This document shows positions 59,072 through 64,000 of a stretch of 64,000 bases of DNA, piece after piece. Under the pieces are notes generated by a model. That model was not told the DNA's origin, did not search any database, and worked only from the letters and a program-made list of their open reading frames with translations. Source of the DNA: Ferranicluibacter quercicola (GTDB lineage: Bacteria > Pseudomonadota > Alphaproteobacteria > Rhizobiales > Rhizobiaceae); the NCBI RefSeq assembly GCF_021168455.1, contig NZ_JAJOZR010000006.1, positions 62,001-126,000 on the forward strand, in the 5' to 3' direction. The number at the start of each line of letters is the position of its first letter. Positions within the stretch are counted from its first letter, which is position 1. Position numbers and translations under genes: made by a program.

Positions 59072-61123
59072 ATGTCCAGCGACCCCCTCCTGCAGCCCTA
59101 CACCCTGAAGCACCTCACGCTGCGCAACCGCATCATCGTGACGTCGCACGAACCGGCCTATCCCGAGGACGGCATGCCGAAGGAGCGCTACCGCGCCTAT
59201 ACGGTGGAGCGGGCCAAAGGCGGCGTCGCGCTGACCATGACGGCGGGATCGGCCGCCGTGTCGAAGGACAGTCCGCCGGTTTTCAACAACCTGCTCGCCT
59301 ACAAGGACGAGATCGTGCCGTGGATCCGGCAGATGACCGATGCCGTGCACGAGGAAGGTGCGGCGATCATGATCCAGCTCACCCATCTCGGCCGGCGGAC
59401 GCGCTGGGACAAGGGCGACTGGCTGCCGGTCCTCGCCCCCTCGCACCAGCGGGAGGCCGCCCACCGCGCCTTTCCGAAGAAGCTCGAGGACTGGGACATC
59501 GCCCGCGTGATCGCCGACTTTGCGGACGCGGCCGAGCGCATGAAGGCCGGCGGCATGGACGGCGTCGAGCTGGAGGCCTATGGCCACCTCATCGACCAGT
59601 TCACCTCGCCCGTGACCAACGAACTCGACGGCCCCTATGGCGCCGCCTCGCTCGACACGCGCCTGCGCTTCTGTCTCGACGTGTTCCGCGCCATGCGCGC
59701 CCGGGTGGGCGACGATTTCATTCTCGGCGTGCGCTATACGGCGGACGAGTGTCTTCCCGGCGGCACGGGACAGGCCGAAGGGCTGGAGATCTCGCGCCGC
59801 CTGCGCGACAGCGGCCTCATCGACTATCTCAACGTCATCCGCGGCCATATCGACACCGATCCCGGCCTCACCGACGTGATCCCCATCCAGGGCATGGCCA
59901 ATTCGCCGCATCTCGACTTCGCCGGGCAGATTCGCGCGGCGACCAACTTTCCCACCTTCCACGCCGCCAAGATCCCCGATGTCGCCACCGCCCGCCACGC
60001 GATCGCCAGCGGCAAGGTGGACATGGTCGGCATGACGCGGGCGCACATGACCGACCCGCATATCGTGCGCAAGATCATCGAGAAGCGCGAGGAGGACATC
60101 CGCCCCTGCGTCGGCGCCAATTACTGTCTCGACCGGATCTACCAGGGCGGCATGGCCTTCTGCATCCACAATGCGGCGACGGGCCGCGAGGAGACCATGC
60201 CGCATGCGATTCCCGCAGCGGAAACGAAGCGCCGAATCGTCATCGTCGGCGCCGGACCTGCGGGGCTGGAGGCCGCCCGCGTCTCGGCCGAGCGCGGCCA
60301 TGCCGTCGTCGTCTTCGAGGCGGCCAGCCAGCCCGGCGGCCAGATCCGCCTCACCGCCCGTAGCGCGCGCCGCCGCGAGATGATGAGCATCATCGACTGG
60401 CGCATGGCCCAGTGCGAAAAGCACGGCGTCACCTTCCATTTCAACAGCTGGGCGGATGCCGACACGATCTCGGCGGAAAACCCCGACGTCGTCATCATCG
60501 CGACCGGCGGCCTGCCGCACACGGAGGTGCTCACCGCCGGCAACGATCTCGTGGTATCCTCCTGGGACATCATTTCCGGCGATGTAAAGCCGGGCACCAA
60601 CGTGCTCGTCTTCGACGACGCCGGCGACCATGCCGGCCTGCAGGCCGCCGAGATCATCGCGGCCGCGGGCGCCAGGGTCGAGATCATGACGCCGGACCGC
60701 GCCTTCGCGCCGGAGGTGATGGCCATGAACCTCGTGCCCTACATGCGCGCGCTGCAGGCGCTCGACGCCACCTTCACCGTCACCTACAGGCTGCAGGCCG
60801 CCGAGCGGCGCGGCAACACCCTCGTCGCCCGCGTCGGCAGCGATTACGGCGGCGATCTGAGCCTCGGGGCCAAGGAGCGCATCGTCGACCAGATCGTCGT
60901 CAACCACGGCACCATCCCGCTCGACGACCTCTATTTCGACCTCCGCCCCGGCTCCACCAACCTCGGCGAAGTCGCCTACGACGCCCTCATCGCCGGCACA
61001 CCCCAGACCGTCACCCGCAACCCCGACGGCACCTACCAGCTCTTCCGCATCGGCGACGCCGTGGCGGCGCGCAACACGCATGCGGCGATCTACGATGCGC
61101 TTCGGCTGGCCAAGGATTTGTAA
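59072..61123 (+). CDS. StcD/DgcA-like flavin/Fe-S demethylase (NADH:flavin oxidoreductase family)
   Basis: A 683-residue enzyme. Residues 1-350 form an Old Yellow Enzyme-type FMN barrel (LTLRNRIIVTSHEPAYPEDG, IMIQLTHLGRRTRWDKG, GVELEAYGHLIDQFTSP). A cysteine cluster follows, CVGANYC-n11-C. Residues about 385-683 are an FAD/NAD module (VIVGAGPAGLEAARVSAERG, end FRIGDAVAARNTHAAIYDAL). This layout matches StcD (N-methylproline demethylase) and DgcA (dimethylglycine). One of the four usual Fe-S cysteines is replaced by Ala. The adjacent betaine transporter supports betaine catabolism. Confidence 0.9.
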   Translation: MSSDPLLQPYTLKHLTLRNRIIVTSHEPAYPEDGMPKERYRAYTVERAKGGVALTMTAGSAAVSKDSPPVFNNLLAYKDEIVPWIRQMTDAVHEEGAAIMIQLTHLGRRTRWDKGDWLPVLAPSHQREAAHRAFPKKLEDWDIARVIADFADAAERMKAGGMDGVELEAYGHLIDQFTSPVTNELDGPYGAASLDTRLRFCLDVFRAMRARVGDDFILGVRYTADECLPGGTGQAEGLEISRRLRDSGLIDYLNVIRGHIDTDPGLTDVIPIQGMANSPHLDFAGQIRAATNFPTFHAAKIPDVATARHAIASGKVDMVGMTRAHMTDPHIVRKIIEKREEDIRPCVGANYCLDRIYQGGMAFCIHNAATGREETMPHAIPAAETKRRIVIVGAGPAGLEAARVSAERGHAVVVFEAASQPGGQIRLTARSARRREMMSIIDWRMAQCEKHGVTFHFNSWADADTISAENPDVVIIATGGLPHTEVLTAGNDLVVSSWDIISGDVKPGTNVLVFDDAGDHAGLQAAEIIAAAGARVEIMTPDRAFAPEVMAMNLVPYMRALQALDATFTVTYRLQAAERRGNTLVARVGSDYGGDLSLGAKERIVDQIVVNHGTIPLDDLYFDLRPGSTNLGEVAYDALIAGTPQTVTRNPDGTYQLFRIGDAVAARNTHAAIYDALRLAKDL

Positions 61124-61234
61124 GGCAATGGCCCGGCTGGCGTGAAACCCCTTCTGGAGCGCGACATGCGGTCATTGCGGCGGCGCGGATGAAACGCTAT
61201 GCGTGGCGACGTGCATGAGCCAGGGACGAACACG

Positions 61235-61447
61235 ATGATCAAGATCATGGTCTTGCTCCACAGCGCCGACGGTCTGGAGTGGCAGACGCCGCCCAAGGGA
61301 ACGAGCCTGAAGACGCTGAGCGAAGCCGAGGAGCAGGGCTTCATCCTGATCCGCGGAGAGTACCAGAAACGCCAGTTCCGTCTGACCGAGCGGGGACACC
61401 GCCACGTCGAACACGACCGGCAGCGCCTCGCGGCGCGCAAGCTCTGA
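61235..61447 (+). CDS. Small hypothetical protein
   Basis: A 70-residue basic protein (starts MIKIMVLLHSADGLEWQTPP) with a winged-helix-like end (EYQKRQFRLTERGHRHVEHD). I do not recognise the family. An earlier ATG 36 bp upstream is in frame; ATG 61235 is preferred (GGGACGA upstream). It is 111 bp after the demethylase gene, too far to assume one operon. Confidence 0.5.
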   Translation: MIKIMVLLHSADGLEWQTPPKGTSLKTLSEAEEQGFILIRGEYQKRQFRLTERGHRHVEHDRQRLAARKL

Positions 61448-61610
61448 GCGGCCACGACCTGCCCACGACCGGGCAGGAAACGCCTCGGAGAGTACGCGGT
61501 ATGACCGTGTGACGAGGGAACTGTGACACGGCGACATCCCTCACGATTGACGGTGGGCGTAAACTTTTCGTCTGCATCCGCCGTCGCTGTGAAATGTTGC
61601 GACACCCGTC

Positions 61611-61644
61611 AGGCCCGCGCCCTTGTCTGGCCGCGGGCCTTTTC
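61611..61644. terminator. Strong terminator before the chemoreceptor gene end
   Basis: AGGCCCGCG-n12-CGCGGGCCT followed by TTT on the plus strand; on the minus strand the same stem lies 9-42 bp after the chemoreceptor stop. Confidence 0.8.
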
Positions 61645-61652
61645 GTTGTCGC

Positions 61653-63614
61653 TCAGAAATCCTCCCACGTCTCCTGGATCGCGGCGTTGCCGGAGAAGGC
61701 CTGGGCGACGTGGCCGGCGAGGCGTTTTGCCGGGGAGGGCACCGGGCGGTGGGTGGGGGTGGCGGCCATGGCGGTGGCGGTGTGGCGCAGGGCGGTGCCG
61801 AGTTCGAACTGCGCGATCAGCGTGCGCAGGCGCTGGGCCTCGCCGGCCAGCGTCGCGCTGGCGGCCGTGCTTTCCTCCACCATGGCGGCGTTCTGCTGGG
61901 TCACCTGGTCCATCTGGTTGACGGCCGTGTTGACCTCCGACAGCCCGACCGACTGTTCGCGGGCGGAGGTGGCGATGGCGTCCATATGCTGGTTGACGGT
62001 GACGATATAGCCTTCGATCGTCTTCAGGGCCTCGCCCGTTTCGCTGACCAGCCGGACGCCGCTCTGAACCTCCTCGGAGGAGTTGCGGATCAGGTCCTTG
62101 ATCTCCTTGGCGGCCTTGGCCGAGCGCTGGGCGAGCTCGCGCACCTCCTGCGCCACGACAGCGAAGCCCTTGCCCGCATCGCCCGCCCGCGCCGCCTCGA
62201 CGCCGGCATTCAGCGCGAGCAGGTTGGTCTGGAAGGCGATTTCGTCGATCACGCCGATGATGCTGGAGATCTCGTTGGAGGACTGTTCGATCTTCTGCAT
62301 GGCGTCCACCGCATTGGCGACGACCGCGCCGGAATGGGCCGCGCTCTCATTGGCCAGCAGGGCCGTCCGGCGCGCCTCCTCGGCCCGCTTGGAGGCGTTG
62401 GCGACATTGGCGGTGATCTCGTCCAGGGCCGCGGCCGTCTCCTCGAGCGAGGCGGCCTGCTGCTCGGTGCGCTTGGAGAGGTCCTGGGTGCTGGCGCTGA
62501 TCTCGCGCGTGCCGGTGTCGATCTGGGTGCTGGCATCGGCCACGGCGCCCAGCGTTTGCGCCAGCTGTCCGACCGCGCCGTTCAGATCGTGGCGCAGCGC
62601 CTCGAAATCCGGGGCGAAGGCCTGGTCGAGTTGGAAGCCGAGATCGCCGGCCGCCAGCCGGCGAAGACCGGCCGCGAGACCGGAGGTCGCCTCCTGGAGA
62701 CGCTGCCGGGCAGCGGCGTCCGCCTCCGCGGTCAGGCGGGCGCGATCGGCCTCCGCCTGGCGGCGGGCGGCGTCCGCCTCCTGCTCCAGGCGCGCCTTGT
62801 CGATCGCCGCCTGACGGAACACCGCGACGGCGCCGGCCATGTCGCCGATCTCGTCCCTGCGTCCGGTCGAGGGGAGATCGATATCGGTGTGGCCTTCGGC
62901 GAGCTTGCGCATGGCCTGCGTCATCCCGCGGATGGGCCGCCCGACGCTGCGGATCAGCAGGACGGCCGAGAGCAGGAGGACGAGCACGATGGCAAGGCCG
63001 ATGCCGAGCGCCACCGTATTGGCCTGCGCGACCGTGGAGCCCAGCGTGGCCTTCGCGCCGTTGGTGAAGCGGGTGGCGTTCGCCTTCGCCTGTTCGATGG
63101 CGACCGCCGCATCGTCGGCGATCTTCTTGCTGTCGGCGGCCGACACGACGGCCATGGCAAGCTCCATCTCTGCGTCCGTCAGCTGCACGCCGCCCTTCTT
63201 CCGGAAGGCGGTCTCCACCGCGGTCGCCCGCTTCGCCACGGTCGTCTCGAACGCCTTGAGCCCGTTGCGGATCTGCACGAGCACGTCCGGGATCATGGCG
63301 AGCGCGATCGGCTGCTCGAGCGCGTTCCAGCCGCTCTCGCTGTTTGCCCGTACATCCGCAAAGGCCTCCGCCACGCCGCTCGTCGTTTTGGCGAGATTGA
63401 TGCCGCGCGAGGCGAAGCGCATCCGGAGGAGCGCCAGTTCGGCATTGACGATGCCGTTGAGGATCGTCTGCTCGTGTTCCACGATCTCGTTCGCCGCCGT
63501 AACCCGCAGACGGGCGATCTGCTGGTTGGCGATCATGCCGGCGATCAACAGGATGCCGATGCCCGAGGACACGAGCAATTTGGTTCCGACCTTCATATTC
63601 TGCAGTACTGACAT
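61653..63614 (-). CDS. Methyl-accepting chemotaxis protein
   Basis: A 653-residue chemoreceptor. Membrane segments at about 12-30 and 200-225 enclose a helical periplasmic sensor (four-helix-bundle type, about 170 residues). HAMP-like segments follow (IRSVGRPIRGMTQAMRKLAE; LRRLAAGDLGFQLDQAF), then the signalling tip EISSIIGVIDEIAFQTNLLA with LNAGVEAARAGDAGKGFAVV. The protein ends in TWEDF, a tethering pentapeptide for the methylation enzymes. ATG 63614 has AGGAGA upstream. Ligand unknown. Confidence 0.93.
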   Translation of the reverse strand: MSVLQNMKVGTKLLVSSGIGILLIAGMIANQQIARLRVTAANEIVEHEQTILNGIVNAELALLRMRFASRGINLAKTTSGVAEAFADVRANSESGWNALEQPIALAMIPDVLVQIRNGLKAFETTVAKRATAVETAFRKKGGVQLTDAEMELAMAVVSAADSKKIADDAAVAIEQAKANATRFTNGAKATLGSTVAQANTVALGIGLAIVLVLLLSAVLLIRSVGRPIRGMTQAMRKLAEGHTDIDLPSTGRRDEIGDMAGAVAVFRQAAIDKARLEQEADAARRQAEADRARLTAEADAAARQRLQEATSGLAAGLRRLAAGDLGFQLDQAFAPDFEALRHDLNGAVGQLAQTLGAVADASTQIDTGTREISASTQDLSKRTEQQAASLEETAAALDEITANVANASKRAEEARRTALLANESAAHSGAVVANAVDAMQKIEQSSNEISSIIGVIDEIAFQTNLLALNAGVEAARAGDAGKGFAVVAQEVRELAQRSAKAAKEIKDLIRNSSEEVQSGVRLVSETGEALKTIEGYIVTVNQHMDAIATSAREQSVGLSEVNTAVNQMDQVTQQNAAMVEESTAASATLAGEAQRLRTLIAQFELGTALRHTATAMAATPTHRPVPSPAKRLAGHVAQAFSGNAAIQETWEDF

Positions 63615-64000
63615 CAGGATCTCCTGGGGATGAAGCCCGCTGCCTCTGTCCGGGCGGCGGACGCCGGGCGGCACACTCATTCTGCCGGCGGCTCTGGGAC
63701 ACACGGAGGTCATGTCCGTATGCATCATGCGAAAGCGGCGGCCCCGCTTGGGGGTCGCCTCGACGACGAACCGGGCGGAGCCGCCGGTCGTCATTAGCGG
63801 TCATGCGCGCGCATCGGCGACCGCGGGCGCGGCGTTAGCCGGAGGATGAAACATTGCTCATGGCGACCTTCTGGCGGAACGGATGGCCGTCGGGCGGCAG
63901 GGCGCGACACGCGTTTTCCCGTCGCCGAACGCGATGCGCGATCATCGGATTTATGTGTTGTATTTCAGATAATCCTTGATTTAAGAAGGGCATAGACCCT
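63615..64000. other. Upstream region of the chemoreceptor gene, no supported gene
   Basis: 386 bp to the window edge. The last 60 bases are AT-richer than the surroundings (TTATGTGTTGTATTTCAGAT, CTTGATTTAAGAAGG) and probably hold the chemoreceptor promoter or a promoter leading out of the window. No convincing reading frame. Confidence 0.45.

Noticed and set aside
58958..61081. Open frame of 707 codons opposite the demethylase
   Set aside because: Shadow of the StcD/DgcA-like gene, with repetitive Asp/Ala/Gly/His content.
63846..63995. 49-codon ATG frame at the right edge
   Set aside because: GGAGG lies directly against the ATG, leaving no proper spacing, and the product is not protein-like.

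Overview
This 64 kb window is high-GC DNA that most likely comes from an alphaproteobacterium of the Rhizobiaceae (Rhizobium/Ensifer/Shinella-like). Supporting signs are an IalB-like protein, BA14K, DUF1236 and DUF982 proteins, a StcD/DgcA-type demethylase next to a betaine transporter, promoters of the EcfG type (GGAAC-N17-GTT), and many solute ABC transporters paired with their own regulators. I see no rRNA, tRNA, CRISPR array, replication gene or ribosomal protein gene. The content is almost all uptake, catabolism, regulation and envelope functions, which would suit a chromid, a megaplasmid or an accessory chromosomal stretch; that placement is inference.

Layout. 1-1.8 kb: end of a polar amino-acid ABC operon. 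2.0-2.9 kb: a small orphan gene and an RNase H-fold protein. 3.07-4.68 kb: an intact ISNCY-type insertion sequence with a 5-bp duplication, inserted at the very end of a second, now decayed, related element. 4.8-14 kb: small envelope proteins (HdeA-like, BA14K, Gly/Asn-rich, DUF1236) mixed with two two-component systems, one NarL-type and one CHASE4 kinase plus GGDEF-EAL regulator. A shared GGACT-n2-AGTCC-like palindrome lies in three of their intergenic regions. 14-20.4 kb: LysR with an MFS/hydrolase/cyclophilin-like operon, then a hybrid kinase facing a LuxR-type regulator. 20.5-24.5 kb: autotransporter and IalB operon. 24.6-28.9 kb: LysR and a YcaC-like hydrolase / XapX / amidohydrolase operon. 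29-33.7 kb: higBA toxin-antitoxin, DoxX, an MFS fused to a monooxygenase-like domain, alpha/beta hydrolase and ChaC-like protein.

34-39.6 kb: LivK-type binding protein, isochorismatase-like hydrolase, GlxA/AraC regulator, and a sigma-K/anti-sigma pair divergent from a DUF4394 protein. 39.6-44.6 kb: LacI regulator with two phased operators, driving a binding protein, a natural permease-ATPase fusion and a FAD oxidoreductase. 44.7-47.7 kb: a general-stress island with two EcfG-like promoters. 47.7-54.8 kb: four regulator/effector units (ArsR/MFS with EamA, TetR/RidA, HxlR/SDR, LysR/aldo-keto reductase). 54.8-61.1 kb: a ProVWX-type betaine transporter, a TetR regulator and a StcD/DgcA-like demethylase, probably one betaine uptake and demethylation unit. 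61.6-63.6 kb: a chemoreceptor.

The recurring design is a regulator transcribed away from its target with paired inverted repeats between them. The most useful leads are (i) palindromes shared between separate loci, (ii) the YcaC/XapX/Cys-tailed amidohydrolase operon, (iii) the autotransporter-IalB operon, and (iv) the betaine unit.
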